A stretch of 64,000 bases of DNA, taken from NCBI GenBank assembly GCA_016865505.2, contig AP025252.1:682001-746000 (forward strand). Reading direction: 5' to 3'. The translations under genes and the position numbers were made by a program. The notes beneath the pieces are model-generated. The model searched no databases. It was given only the letters and a program-made list of their open reading frames with translations, and had not been told where the DNA came from. The DNA comes from Bryobacterales bacterium F-183 (lineage in GTDB: Bacteria > Acidobacteriota > Terriglobia > Bryobacterales > Bryobacteraceae). Positions 52,895-63,418 of the stretch are shown piece by piece. Positions within the stretch are counted from its first letter, which is position 1. Every line of letters starts with the position of its first letter.

Positions 52895-55040
52895 TTACCT
52901 GCACGGGACGCTGGCTTGGCGCGAGCAAATGCACGACGAGTGGCACCCCAGCGATCATCGGGGACTTCTGCATGCCGAAAAAGTCCTGCAGGCGTGAGGA
53001 CACCCAGGGTGCTTGCCCCGGCGCGTACTCCACCTTCGCTTTGCGACCCGATGGGAGTTGCAGCCGCGTCGGGGCGATCGCGTCCAGACGTAGCTTTGTT
53101 TCCAGAAAGGCCAATAATCCGGCCGATTCCAGCTCTTTGAAGCTCCGCTTGCCGTACGCCAACTCGGCCAACACATCGCGGACGTCGTCCATCGTGAATG
53201 GCTCGGCCAGCTTACCTTGTTCATAGGCGAACTGCGCCCGATGCAGGAACTGCTGCAGCTCTTCGCGATCTTCGACGAACCGCCCGATGTTGGCCTCGCG
53301 AGCCTTTGCCGCCAGCATGGCCGCCGCGGCATCGGGGTCTGGCATGGCACCGCGCGTCTCTTCGATCACGATACCGTCGTACGATAACGACGACACTGCC
53401 TCCACGCGCTCTGCCGTACGATTCCATTCGACGCCGTCACGCTCTACGATCTGATCTGGAAACATCTCGATCAGCCACTCCGGCTCAATCGGGTACGCAT
53501 AACGGATCAGCGGCAACGCCTTTTCCTTGCGATCCTCAATCTCAACGGCCAGCAGGAAGCGGCACCGCACATGTTCATCCGCCAGCATCGCCGAACCGCC
53601 GGATGCCAGCGCCACTTCACGATCCTTCTGCCGCTTTGCGAGCCGGTCAGGGAATGCCGCGAGCATCGCCAGACCCAACGCTTCATCGTTGTCGCGACCC
53701 GGCTTGCGTACAAATCGCGACAGCTGCTGGTACACGCGGGCTTCGTTCTGACCGCCGGTCAGTCTTGCGGCCATCCGTGCACCCTGTGCGCCGCAGCCGC
53801 GACGTTCGGCTTCCACAATCAGTCGCGACAGTCGCGGATGCAGCGGCATACGCGCCATCGCCCGCGCGGTATCTCCGGCAGCATGCAAGCGCTCCAGCAA
53901 AGTATCCGCAGCCCGCCAAGCGGCTTCTGGCGGAGCCTGGAACCATACCAGATCCTTCACTCCTGCCGCTCGCAGGTCAAGCACCATTTGCGACAGTTCC
54001 CGCCGCAGGATCTCCGGCGTGTCGTACTCAGGCCGTCGCAGAAAGTCATCCTGCGAATACAGCCGGATCACTCGCCCTGGCCGCATACGTCCTGCACGAC
54101 CTGCCCTTTGTACAGCCGATGCCTTGCTGATGCGCGACACCTTGAGCTCCGGCATCCCGGTGGTGGCGGAATCGCTGGCAATGCGCGCCAGGCCGGAGTC
54201 AATCACCGCACTCACACCCTCGATGGTGATGGAGCTTTCCGCGATGTTCGTCGACAAGATGATCTTCCGCTGACCGCCGGTCAGTGGCTGGACCGCCGCG
54301 TCCTGTTCCTCCGGCGTCAGGTCGCCAAACAACGGCATCACCGCGATGCCGCGACGGGCGAATCGCTCACACGCTCGCTGTGCCGCGCGGATCTCCGCAG
54401 CCCCGGGCAGAAAGACCAGGACATCGCCATCAAGCGGCATCAACTTATCGACCGCCTGCGCCACCTGCTCGTCCAACGGCAGCGCCGACGGCGGCGTATG
54501 TGCGATCTCGATGGGAAACAGCCGCCCTTCGGATCGGATACGCGCGGCCCCACCCAGGAACTCCGCGACAGGCTCCGCGTCCAACGTTGCGGACATCACG
54601 ACAATCCGCAGGTCCGGGCGCGATGTCTGCTGTACCCGCCGCAGCAACGCCAGTGCGAGGTCCGTATCCAGGTGCCGCTCGTGGAACTCGTCGAGCACCA
54701 CAATGTCCGTACCCTTCAGCGTTGGGTCGGTAATCATGCGCCGCGTCAGCACGCCTTCCGTCACAAAGCGGATACGCGTCGCCTCGCTTGACACATCTTC
54801 AAAGCGGACCTGATAGCCGACCTCGGCCCCCAGCTTGACGCCGAGTTGGGACGCCACACGCCGCGCCGCCATACGGGCCGCAAGGCGACGGGGTTCCAGC
54901 ACCAGCACCGTGCCCAGCGGCATCAGCGCAGGCGGAACCTGCGTGGTCTTGCCCGCGCCCGGCGCAGCTTCGATCACGGCGTTGCCTTCGCGCACAGCGG
55001 CCACAATCGCGGGGATGTGCGCATCAATTGGAAGGGTCAA
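52797..55040 (-). CDS. hrpB: ATP-dependent helicase HrpB
   Basis: 747 residues of the DEAH-box HrpB family. Motif I GAGKTT, motif II DEFHERH, motif III SAT, and motif VI QRAGRAGR are all seen. The HrpB-specific C-terminal domain ends near YPKHQWPE. Proposed to act on RNA; its physiological role is poorly defined. The start is TTG at 55040, preceded by TATCAT 5 bases upstream and no ribosome site. It is divergent from the esterase gene and convergent with the patatin gene, overlapping the latter by 98 bases. Confidence 0.93.
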   Translation of the reverse strand: MTLPIDAHIPAIVAAVREGNAVIEAAPGAGKTTQVPPALMPLGTVLVLEPRRLAARMAARRVASQLGVKLGAEVGYQVRFEDVSSEATRIRFVTEGVLTRRMITDPTLKGTDIVVLDEFHERHLDTDLALALLRRVQQTSRPDLRIVVMSATLDAEPVAEFLGGAARIRSEGRLFPIEIAHTPPSALPLDEQVAQAVDKLMPLDGDVLVFLPGAAEIRAAQRACERFARRGIAVMPLFGDLTPEEQDAAVQPLTGGQRKIILSTNIAESSITIEGVSAVIDSGLARIASDSATTGMPELKVSRISKASAVQRAGRAGRMRPGRVIRLYSQDDFLRRPEYDTPEILRRELSQMVLDLRAAGVKDLVWFQAPPEAAWRAADTLLERLHAAGDTARAMARMPLHPRLSRLIVEAERRGCGAQGARMAARLTGGQNEARVYQQLSRFVRKPGRDNDEALGLAMLAAFPDRLAKRQKDREVALASGGSAMLADEHVRCRFLLAVEIEDRKEKALPLIRYAYPIEPEWLIEMFPDQIVERDGVEWNRTAERVEAVSSLSYDGIVIEETRGAMPDPDAAAAMLAAKAREANIGRFVEDREELQQFLHRAQFAYEQGKLAEPFTMDDVRDVLAELAYGKRSFKELESAGLLAFLETKLRLDAIAPTRLQLPSGRKAKVEYAPGQAPWVSSRLQDFFGMQKSPMIAGVPLVVHLLAPSQRPVQVTSDLAGFWERHYPQIRKELMRRYPKHQWPETP

Positions 55041-55044
55041 CTTT

Positions 55045-55051
55045 TATGATA
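55045..55051. promoter_or_regulatory. Overlapping divergent -10 elements (hrpB / esterase)
   Basis: TATGAT (55045-55050) on the plus strand and TATCAT (55046-55051) on the minus strand share five base pairs in a 27-base intergenic gap. Polymerase could bind in only one direction at a time. The minus hexamer ends 5 bases before the hrpB TTG. Confidence 0.5.
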
Positions 55052-55067
55052 AGTTGGCGTCACCGCC

Positions 55068-56042
55068 ATGAAGCTACTTGCCGCCGCCTTTGTCTGCGTT
55101 GCCGCGCTTGCACAACAGAACACTCCGACGCCTGACTCGTTCTACAAACTCGGGCCCGATTCCTTACCGCAGGAAGGCGTACCCAAGGGCGAGATCAAAG
55201 GCCCGTTCACGCTCCCCAGCACCGCTTACGAAGGCACGCAGCATACCTATTGGGTGTACGTGCCCGCGCAGTACGACCCCAAAGTGCCCGCCGCGTTGAT
55301 GATCTTTCAGGACGGCCAAGCCTTCATGAATCCGGACGCCGATGTCCGCGCGCAGAACGTCTTTGACAACCTGATCTACCGCCGCGAAATCCCCGTCATG
55401 CTTGGTGTTTTCATCAACCCGGGCCGCCGCCCGGACCAGCCGGAACCGACCCTCAGCAACTGGGGCGACCGCGACACCAACCGCCCGCAAGAGTACAACG
55501 CGCTTGACGACAAGTACGCGCGCGTCATCGTGGATGAGCTGATGCCCGCGCTATACAAGCAGTACAACATCAGCAAGAACCCCGACGATCACGGCATCGG
55601 CGGAGCGAGCAGCGGCGCGATTGCTGCCTTCACCGTCGCCTGGCACCGGCCCGATCACTTCCGCAAAGTCATCAGCTTTATCGGCAGCTTTGTCGACCTT
55701 CGCGGCGGACACCAGTACCCGGACATGATCGCCAGTTCACCCAAAAAGCCCATTCGGATCTTTTTGCAGGACGGCCGTAACGACAATCGCGGCGTGAACC
55801 CGCGGAATCAGGAATACAACCAGAAACGTGACTGGTTTTATCAAAATGTCCGCATGGTGAAGGCCCTCACGGAAAAAGGCTACGACGTGAACTACAGCTT
55901 TGGCATCAACCGCCACGGGTCCAAGATGGGCGGCATGATGCTGCCCGAAATGATGCGCTGGCTATGGCGCGATCAGCCTGTCTCCACCGACCCCAACGAC
56001 ACCGTCGAACGCTCGTTGCGCGAACCCGCAAAGAAGAATTGA
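55068..56042 (+). CDS. Exported Fes/IroE-like esterase (alpha/beta hydrolase)
   Basis: 324 residues. A signal peptide ([16 protein letters not shown]) is followed by an enterochelin-esterase-like hydrolase. The nucleophile elbow is [10 protein letters not shown] at about 184-193, and a likely catalytic His is in [18 protein letters not shown] block near residue 85 is typical of the putative esterase family. Substrates in this family range from ferric enterobactin to feruloyl or other ester-linked sugars. Followed 25 bases later by pgk. Confidence 0.87.
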   Translation: MKLLAAAFVCVAALAQQNTPTPDSFYKLGPDSLPQEGVPKGEIKGPFTLPSTAYEGTQHTYWVYVPAQYDPKVPAALMIFQDGQAFMNPDADVRAQNVFDNLIYRREIPVMLGVFINPGRRPDQPEPTLSNWGDRDTNRPQEYNALDDKYARVIVDELMPALYKQYNISKNPDDHGIGGASSGAIAAFTVAWHRPDHFRKVISFIGSFVDLRGGHQYPDMIASSPKKPIRIFLQDGRNDNRGVNPRNQEYNQKRDWFYQNVRMVKALTEKGYDVNYSFGINRHGSKMGGMMLPEMMRWLWRDQPVSTDPNDTVERSLREPAKKN

Positions 56043-56067
56043 TACCATTGATTTTCACCCCAAAATC

Positions 56068-57231
56068 ATGGCAAAACTCTCGATCCGGGATCTCGATCTG
56101 AAGAACAAGACCGTCTTCATCCGCGTGGACTTCAACGTCCCGCTCGATGGCGGCAAGATTACCTCTGACAAGCGCATCAAGGCCTCGCTGCCGACGATTC
56201 AGTACGCCTTGGAACAGGGCGCGGGCGTTGTCCTGGCCAGCCACTTGGGACGTCCCAAGGGCAAGCGCAATCCGGAAATGAGCCTTGCGCCAGTCGCCGC
56301 TCGCTTGAGCGAACTGCTGGGCAAGCCCGTCATCATGGCCCCCGATTGCGTAGGTCCAGATGTCGAATCCATGAAGCCTGCCCCGGGCGGCATCCTGCTG
56401 CTCGAAAACCTGCGCTTCCACCCGGAAGAAGAAGGCAACGATGCGGAGTTCGCCAAAAAGCTCGCTTCGCTGGCCGACATCTATGTCAACGACGCGTTCG
56501 GTACGGCGCATCGCGCGCACGCCTCCACCGTCGGCATGATCCAGTTCATGCCCAAGGGTGCCGCCGGCCTGCTGATGGACAAGGAACTCGAGTACCTGTT
56601 CAAGGTCACGCAGAACCCCGAACGCCCCTGCGTCGCGATCCTCGGCGGCGCCAAGGTGTCGGACAAGATCGAAGTCATCCAGAACATGATGAAGGTGGTC
56701 GACAAGCTGCTCATCGGCGGCGCGATGGCGTACACTTTTGCCAAGGCCAAGGGCGAACCCACCGGCAACTCGCTGGTGGAGGACGACAAGATCGAACTCG
56801 CCAAGACCCTGATGGCGGAAGCCGGCGACAAGCTGCTGCTGCCCACGGACCATGTGGTTGCCGCGGAATTCAAGGAAGGCGCGGAGAACGAAACCGTCAC
56901 CGTCATCCCCGACGGCAAGATGGCGCTCGACATCGGTCCGGCGACGATTGCGGCGTACGAAGCGGTGATCGCCTCCGCCAAGACCATCATCTGGAACGGA
57001 CCCATGGGCGTGTTCGAAAAGCCCCCGTTCGACAAGGGCACGATGGCTCTGGCCAAGGCAGTTGCCGAATCCAGCGCGATCTCCGTGGTCGGCGGTGGCG
57101 ACTCCGAAAAGGCCATCAAAACCGCAGGCTTGAGCGACAAGATCTCGCACGTATCCACCGGCGGTGGCGCGTCTCTCGAGTTCCTGTCTGGCATCGAACT
57201 CCCTGGCGTAGCAGCGTTGACAGATAAATAA
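56068..57231 (+). CDS. pgk: Phosphoglycerate kinase
   Basis: 387 residues. Interconverts 1,3-bisphosphoglycerate and 3-phosphoglycerate in glycolysis. Hallmarks: [15 protein letters not shown] near the N-terminus, [47 protein letters not shown] and the C-terminal VVGGGDS. No gap gene lies upstream, unlike the common gapA-pgk-tpiA arrangement; its neighbours are two exported hydrolases. The PhoPQ-related gene starts 3 bases after the stop, so it is probably in the same transcript. Confidence 0.98.
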   Translation: MAKLSIRDLDLKNKTVFIRVDFNVPLDGGKITSDKRIKASLPTIQYALEQGAGVVLASHLGRPKGKRNPEMSLAPVAARLSELLGKPVIMAPDCVGPDVESMKPAPGGILLLENLRFHPEEEGNDAEFAKKLASLADIYVNDAFGTAHRAHASTVGMIQFMPKGAAGLLMDKELEYLFKVTQNPERPCVAILGGAKVSDKIEVIQNMMKVVDKLLIGGAMAYTFAKAKGEPTGNSLVEDDKIELAKTLMAEAGDKLLLPTDHVVAAEFKEGAENETVTVIPDGKMALDIGPATIAAYEAVIASAKTIIWNGPMGVFEKPPFDKGTMALAKAVAESSAISVVGGGDSEKAIKTAGLSDKISHVSTGGGASLEFLSGIELPGVAALTDK

Positions 57232-57234
57232 ACT

Positions 57235-58614
<1,380 letters not shown>

Positions 58615-58618
58615 AGCT

Positions 58619-59503
58619 GTGATCGAATGCGTCCCGAACTTTTCGGAAGGCCGCGACCTCGCGGTGGTCCAGCAGATTCGGGATGCCATCGCTGCCGTAC
58701 CCGGCGTTCTGCTGCTCGGCTGTGAGTCCGACGCAGATCATAACCGTAGTGTCATCACCTTTGTGGGCGAACCGATAGCCGTTCGCTGCGCGGCTTGGGC
58801 CGGAGCGATCGTGGCATCGTGGCTCATCGACCTCACCAAGCACGTCGGCGTGCACCCACGCATCGGCGCAGCGGATGTCATCCCGTTCGTACCCTTACAG
58901 GGCGCATCGATGGAAGACTGCGTCGCCTGCGCGCACTGGTTGGCGGCGGAGTTATGGAGGGAAGTGCAGGTGCCGTCGTACCTGTACGAGTTTGCTGCCC
59001 GGCACCCATCGCGAGTGAAGCTCGAAGATGTCCGCCGTGGGGGATTTGAGCTGCTTCGTGAATCCACCACAGGTCGCGAACCCGATGTCGGCGGACCCGC
59101 GCTGCATCCCACTGCCGGAGCCTCTGCCGTAGGCGCGCGCCGTATTCTGATCGCTTGCAACGTGAACCTCGCAGAGCCCGATGTACGCATCGCCAAGCAG
59201 ATCGCCAAGCGCATCCGCGCGTCGTCCGGCGGCTTCCCCTACGTCAAAGCGCTGGGCCTGGAACTCGCGTCCAAAGGCATGACGCAAGTGTCGATGAACC
59301 TCACCAACATCGAAGTGTCGCCGCTGCACGAGGTCTATCAGGCGATTGTGGATAGCGGCGCGAAGATCGCAGAGACCGAACTGATCGGCTTTATTCCGGC
59401 CGACGCTGCAGCAGCCGCGCCGGAGTTCCTCAGCAAGTGTCGCGACTTCGGACCAGAAAGAATCCTGGAGAACAGAATCCAGCAGGCTAGACAGCTCGCT
59501 TGA
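58619..59503 (+). CDS. Glutamate formimidoyltransferase
   Basis: 294 residues, equivalent to the N-terminal formiminotransferase half of FTCD. Moves the formimino group from formiminoglutamate to tetrahydrofolate in histidine breakdown. Conserved N-terminus IECVPNFSEGRD; folate-site blocks include HPRIGAADVIPF and YVKALGLELASKG. An in-frame upstream ATG would overlap the previous gene by 32 bases; the GTG at 58619, 4 bases after that stop, is preferred because it begins the conserved sequence. No cyclodeaminase domain and no hut genes lie next to it. Confidence 0.9.
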   Translation: MIECVPNFSEGRDLAVVQQIRDAIAAVPGVLLLGCESDADHNRSVITFVGEPIAVRCAAWAGAIVASWLIDLTKHVGVHPRIGAADVIPFVPLQGASMEDCVACAHWLAAELWREVQVPSYLYEFAARHPSRVKLEDVRRGGFELLRESTTGREPDVGGPALHPTAGASAVGARRILIACNVNLAEPDVRIAKQIAKRIRASSGGFPYVKALGLELASKGMTQVSMNLTNIEVSPLHEVYQAIVDSGAKIAETELIGFIPADAAAAAPEFLSKCRDFGPERILENRIQQARQLA

Positions 59504-59741
59504 GTTCTTCTCGAATCACTCGGCGCAAGGTCTTTTCAAGCGGCTCTTTCTTCTTGGCCACAAACTCGCGCAGCGCCAGATTGATCAGCGTTTGATAGTT
59601 TCCACCGCCCGCCTCCTCTGCTTCCTTGCGAAACCATTCGAGAAGGTCGTCGTCCAAACGGATCGTGACTCGCGTCTCTCCAGGCGGGGTGAGAATCACA
59701 GCTCCGCGCTTCCCTCCGCTAAAGTCGTAGTTGCTCTTCAT
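59487..59741 (-). CDS. brnA: BrnA-type antitoxin
   Basis: 84 residues. The ribbon-helix-helix DNA-binding region is in TRVTIRLDDDLLEWFRKEA (about 23-41), followed by GGGNYQTLINLALREFV, the typical BrnA/CopG order. The C-terminus overlaps the convergent formimidoyltransferase gene by 17 bases. It starts 4 bases inside the toxin gene. BrnA binds BrnT and represses the operon. Toxin-first order is normal for brnTA. Confidence 0.9.
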   Translation of the reverse strand: MKSNYDFSGGKRGAVILTPPGETRVTIRLDDDLLEWFRKEAEEAGGGNYQTLINLALREFVAKKKEPLEKTLRRVIREELKRAV

Positions 59742-60007
59742 GCTCCCTCCAGGTAGCTTGCTTGTTCCCGCGCCGTCGCAGTACGAGCCGAGATAATCCG
59801 GATGTTCCGTCCTCGCGGCGTCCAGACCACCACCACAATTCGCGCTAGCGCATCCATCGCAATGGTGACCCAGCGTTCCTCGCCGTGGCTCTCGTCGGCG
59901 ATTGTCAACGCCTGAGGATCTTCCAGCGCGCTTACCACGTCCGGAAATCGTATGCCGTGCTTTCGAAAGTTAGAAGCCGCTTTTCTGGCGTCCCATTCGA
60001 CGTTCAC
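59738..60007 (-). CDS. brnT: BrnT-type RNase toxin
   Basis: 89 residues from a GTG. Classic BrnT start (VNVEWDARKAASNFRKHGI), then RFPDVVSALEDP, the ESHGEERWVTIAM block, and RIISARTATAREQASY near the C-terminus. BrnT is a RelE-like ribonuclease that inhibits translation. The GTG is chosen because the reading frame upstream encodes unrelated residues and BrnT proteins begin here. A double palindrome overlaps the start codon. The ABC-F gene is divergent. Confidence 0.9.
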   Translation of the reverse strand: MNVEWDARKAASNFRKHGIRFPDVVSALEDPQALTIADESHGEERWVTIAMDALARIVVVVWTPRGRNIRIISARTATAREQASYLEGA

Positions 60008-60025
60008 TTGTGTACAAGTGTACAC
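60005..60025. promoter_or_regulatory. Overlapping palindromes, probable BrnA operator
   Basis: CACTTG/CAAGTG (60005-60010, 60015-60020) and GTGTAC/GTACAC (60010-60015, 60020-60025) are two interlocked inverted repeats covering the brnT start. On the minus strand TACACT lies inside, with TTGTGG 17 bases upstream, so repressor binding would cover the -10. Confidence 0.65.
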
Positions 60026-60054
60026 GTAGGCATGGAATGCCACAATAGAAGACA

Positions 60055-61860
60055 GTGATCCTCGTTAACGCGCAGAACCTCGCGCGGACCTTCGGCTCCC
60101 AGCCCCTCTTCGAAAACCTGTCCCTCACCATCGACGAAGGCGACCGGCTTGCCCTCATCGGTCCCAACGGCGCCGGCAAGTCCACCTTGCTTCAAATGAT
60201 GGCGGGCATCCTCGAACCCGACGCCGGCATCTGCTCCATCAAGCGCGGAACCCGCCTCAGCTACGTCCCGCAGGATTCCGTATTCGACCCTGGCCGTACC
60301 ATCTTCGACATCGCCTCCGAAGCCGCTCCCGCGCATGACACGGTCTCCGACGTCTACGCCGCCAACATCCTGACCCAAGCCGGATTTGAGGACACGCAAG
60401 CCGAAGCCGCTCGTCTTTCCGGCGGCTGGCGCAAACGTCTTTCCATCTGCCGTGGCCTGATCTCGCAGCCCGATCTTCTGTTCCTCGACGAACCCACCAA
60501 CCACCTCGATATCGAAGGCATCGAGTGGCTGGAGAGGCTGCTGGCCGGCGGCCGCTTCGCCGCCATGATCGTCAGCCACGACCGCTACTTTTTAGACAAC
60601 GTCGCCACCCGCGTCGCCGAGATCAACAAGGTGTACCCGGAAGGCATCTTCGCTTCCGCCGGCAACTACACCGAGTTCCTGGAAAAGCGCGTCGCCTACC
60701 TCGAAGCCCGCGCGCAGTATCAGGAATCGCTCGCCAACAAGGTCCGGCGCGAGGTCGAATGGCTCCAGCGCGGACCCAAAGCCCGCACCACCAAATCCAA
60801 AGCCCGCATCGATAGCGCCGAACGCATGATCGCCGAACTGGGCGACCTCGAATCGCGATCACGCACCGGACTCGCCGGGCTCGACTTCACCGCATCGGGT
60901 CGCAAGACCAAGCGCCTCATCGTGGCCGAAGGTGTTTCGAAATCCATGGGCGGCAACCTGCTGTTCCAGGGCCTCGACCTCACCTTGTTGCCCGGTATGC
61001 GGATCGGCCTTGCAGGGGGCAACGGCACCGGCAAGACCACGTTGCTTCGTGTTCTCAAAGGCGAACTGCCGCAGGATACCGGCACCGTCGATCGCGCCGA
61101 GCATCTCAAAATTGTCTACTTTGACCAGAACCGTACGTCGCTCAACCCGGAAGTATCGCTCCGCCGCGCGCTCGCTCCCGATGGCGACTCTGTGATCTTT
61201 CGCGATCGTCCGCAGCACGTTGCCGGATGGGCCAAGCGATTTCTGTTCCGCAGCGAACAACTGGACACGCCAGTCGGTCGCCTCTCCGGCGGTGAAAAGG
61301 CGCGACTGCTCATCGCGCAACTGATGCTGCAGCCCGCCGATGTCCTGCTGCTTGACGAACCCACCAACGACCTCGACATCCCGACACTCGAAGTGCTTGA
61401 GGAAAACCTTGTGGACTTCCCTGGCGCACTCATCCTTGTCACCCACGATCGCTTCCTACTCGACCGTGTTGCCAACATGGTGCTAGGCCTTCACCCCGGT
61501 GCCGTCCCGCGACTCTACGCCGACTACTACCAGTGGGAACAAGCCCAGCGCGAACTCACAGCACCTCCGCAAAAAGCGGCACCAGCGGCCAAGAGCCCCA
61601 CGACTGTCGCTCAGGCAACCACTGCCAAGAAAAAACTGTCGTACAACGAAGCTCGCGAATGGGAAACCATTGAAGCCCGCATCCACGACGCCGAAAAGAA
61701 GGTGGAAGAGCTCAAGGCGCAGTTGGAACACCCCGACGTTATGTCCAATGGCCCCCGCCTCCAGCAGGTCTGCGCCGACCTGGAAACAGCACAGCAATCC
61801 GTGGACTCTCTCTACGAGCGCTGGTCTGAACTTGAGGCAAAACAGCAAGCTGTAAACTAG
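60055..61860 (+). CDS. uup: ABC-F family ATPase (Uup-like)
   Basis: 601 residues with two ABC domains and no membrane segment. First domain: GPNGAGKST, LSGGWRKRL, LLFLDEPTNHLD. Second domain: GGNGTGKTT, LSGGEKARL, LLLDEPTNDLD. A linker between them has EFLEKRVAYLEARAQYQ. The C-terminal region beyond about residue 535 is a coiled coil (EARIHDAEKKVEELKAQLE), as in Uup, which binds ribosomes or branched DNA. The start is GTG, 47 bases from the divergent brnT. The diadenylate cyclase operon follows 39 bases after its stop. Confidence 0.93.
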   Translation: MILVNAQNLARTFGSQPLFENLSLTIDEGDRLALIGPNGAGKSTLLQMMAGILEPDAGICSIKRGTRLSYVPQDSVFDPGRTIFDIASEAAPAHDTVSDVYAANILTQAGFEDTQAEAARLSGGWRKRLSICRGLISQPDLLFLDEPTNHLDIEGIEWLERLLAGGRFAAMIVSHDRYFLDNVATRVAEINKVYPEGIFASAGNYTEFLEKRVAYLEARAQYQESLANKVRREVEWLQRGPKARTTKSKARIDSAERMIAELGDLESRSRTGLAGLDFTASGRKTKRLIVAEGVSKSMGGNLLFQGLDLTLLPGMRIGLAGGNGTGKTTLLRVLKGELPQDTGTVDRAEHLKIVYFDQNRTSLNPEVSLRRALAPDGDSVIFRDRPQHVAGWAKRFLFRSEQLDTPVGRLSGGEKARLLIAQLMLQPADVLLLDEPTNDLDIPTLEVLEENLVDFPGALILVTHDRFLLDRVANMVLGLHPGAVPRLYADYYQWEQAQRELTAPPQKAAPAAKSPTTVAQATTAKKKLSYNEAREWETIEARIHDAEKKVEELKAQLEHPDVMSNGPRLQQVCADLETAQQSVDSLYERWSELEAKQQAVN

Positions 61861-61899
61861 TAGAATGAAGCGGCGCTAATACCGCCATTTCCAAAACAG

Positions 61900-62742
61900 A
61901 TGATTCAGATCTTCGGCCGCGACGTGACTCTCCCGCCAGTCTCCACACTGGCGATGACGATCGTTGATATCGCGGTTGTCGCCTTCCTGGTCTATCAGTT
62001 CTTTATGATCATCCGCGGCCGCCGCGCCGCGCAGGTGCTCAATGGCATCTGGGTGCTGGTGATCATCTACCTGATCTCCGTCTGGCTCCATCTGGAACTG
62101 CTGCGCACGATTCTGTCGCGCCTCGCGCCGTACACCGCCTTTGCCATCATCGTGATGTTCCAGTCGGAAATCCGGCGTTTGCTCGCGCGCATCGGCCGCA
62201 GCCGCGCCTTGGGGTTCCGCAACAGCTTTGAACGCCGCGAGGTGACCGAAGAAATCCTACTCGCCCTGCAGTATCTGTCGCAGAACAAGACCGGCGCGCT
62301 CATCGTCATCGAACGCGACACCGGCCTGCGTACCTTTATCGAAAGCGGCGTCGCCATGGATTCGCTGGTCTCGCGCGACCTGCTCATCACCATCTTTGAG
62401 AACCGCGGCCCACTGCACGACGGCGCGGCGATCCTGCAAGGCGGACGCATCGCCGCTGCAGCCTGCTTCCTGCCGTTGACCACCAATCCCGGCGTACTCG
62501 GCAAGCTCGGCACCCGCCATCGCGCGGCTATCGGCATCACGGAGGAGACGGACTGTCTGGCGCTGCTCGTTTCTGAGGAAACCGGCAAGATCTCCGTCGC
62601 CGCTTTCGGCGAACTCGAACGCGGCGTGACACTCGAACGTGCCGAAGAGCGCATCAACCGTCACGCGGCAGGACATCGCGACACAACCGCTCCAGTAGAG
62701 CCGGAAGAGCGCAAGGTTCCCGTCACAGAGGCGAGGCTGTAA
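61900..62742 (+). CDS. cdaA: Diadenylate cyclase CdaA
   Basis: 280 residues. Makes cyclic di-AMP from two ATP. About three N-terminal membrane helices (to residue 80) precede the DAC domain with LHDGAAIL (DGA) and GTRHRAAIG (RHR) motifs. The C-terminal 40 residues are an extra charged tail. The next gene begins at the base after the stop and glmM follows, the classical cdaA-cdaR-glmM operon that links c-di-AMP to cell-wall precursor synthesis. Confidence 0.96.
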   Translation: MIQIFGRDVTLPPVSTLAMTIVDIAVVAFLVYQFFMIIRGRRAAQVLNGIWVLVIIYLISVWLHLELLRTILSRLAPYTAFAIIVMFQSEIRRLLARIGRSRALGFRNSFERREVTEEILLALQYLSQNKTGALIVIERDTGLRTFIESGVAMDSLVSRDLLITIFENRGPLHDGAAILQGGRIAAAACFLPLTTNPGVLGKLGTRHRAAIGITEETDCLALLVSEETGKISVAAFGELERGVTLERAEERINRHAAGHRDTTAPVEPEERKVPVTEARL

Positions 62743-63405
62743 ATGAAGTTCTCCATCGAAAACTTTTGGTGGAAGCTATCGTCACTCCTGGTGGCCATCG
62801 CACTGTGGTTCACCCTAATCCTGGAGCCGGATCTGATGACCTCGGCCTCCGTCCCCGTCTTCTTCGGCAACCTGCCCAAGGGCTACGAATTCTCAGGTCC
62901 CGTGCCGGACAAGATCGTGCTCGAAATCCGCGGCCCGGCCAGCAAGTTACGCGCGGACGCACTGGAAGACACCGCCGTCCACATCGATCTGGCGGACATC
63001 ACCAACCCCGGCCAGCGCACCATTACGCTCGATACGTCCAACATTTCCCTGCCCTTCGGCGTCACCTTCGTCCGCGCCGTACCGTCGCAGTTGCGCATCC
63101 AGTTTGACCGTCAGTTATCGAAGCAGGTCCCAGTCCGCATCCGTTACCAGGAACAGGCCCCGGCCGGTTGGCGCGTTCTTCGCGAATCCGTCAGCCCCGA
63201 ATATCTTCGTATTATTGGTCCGGCAAATAAGGTCGATCAGGTGGAATATGCAGAGACCGACCCGATTGACGTGCAATGGAAGGCCGGCCAAAAAACGGCC
63301 CGCGTGCATGTTTTTGCCGGAGACCCTCAAGTCCGGTTCGAGTCTTCGCCGATGGTTACAGTGAAGATGACGGTGGAACACTTGGGGCCGCACGTCATCC
63401 AATAG
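62743..63405 (+). CDS. cdaR: CdaR-like YbbR-domain protein
   Basis: 220 residues. An N-terminal membrane anchor (LSSLLVAIALWFTLIL) is followed by two YbbR-like repeats of about 80 residues (VPVFFGNLPKGYEFSG and VPVRIRYQEQAPAGWRV). CdaR interacts with CdaA in the membrane and modulates its activity. Begins immediately after the cdaA stop, with no spacer; GlmM follows 13 bases later. Confidence 0.93.
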   Translation: MKFSIENFWWKLSSLLVAIALWFTLILEPDLMTSASVPVFFGNLPKGYEFSGPVPDKIVLEIRGPASKLRADALEDTAVHIDLADITNPGQRTITLDTSNISLPFGVTFVRAVPSQLRIQFDRQLSKQVPVRIRYQEQAPAGWRVLRESVSPEYLRIIGPANKVDQVEYAETDPIDVQWKAGQKTARVHVFAGDPQVRFESSPMVTVKMTVEHLGPHVIQ

Positions 63406-63418
63406 GGATGAATCATCA

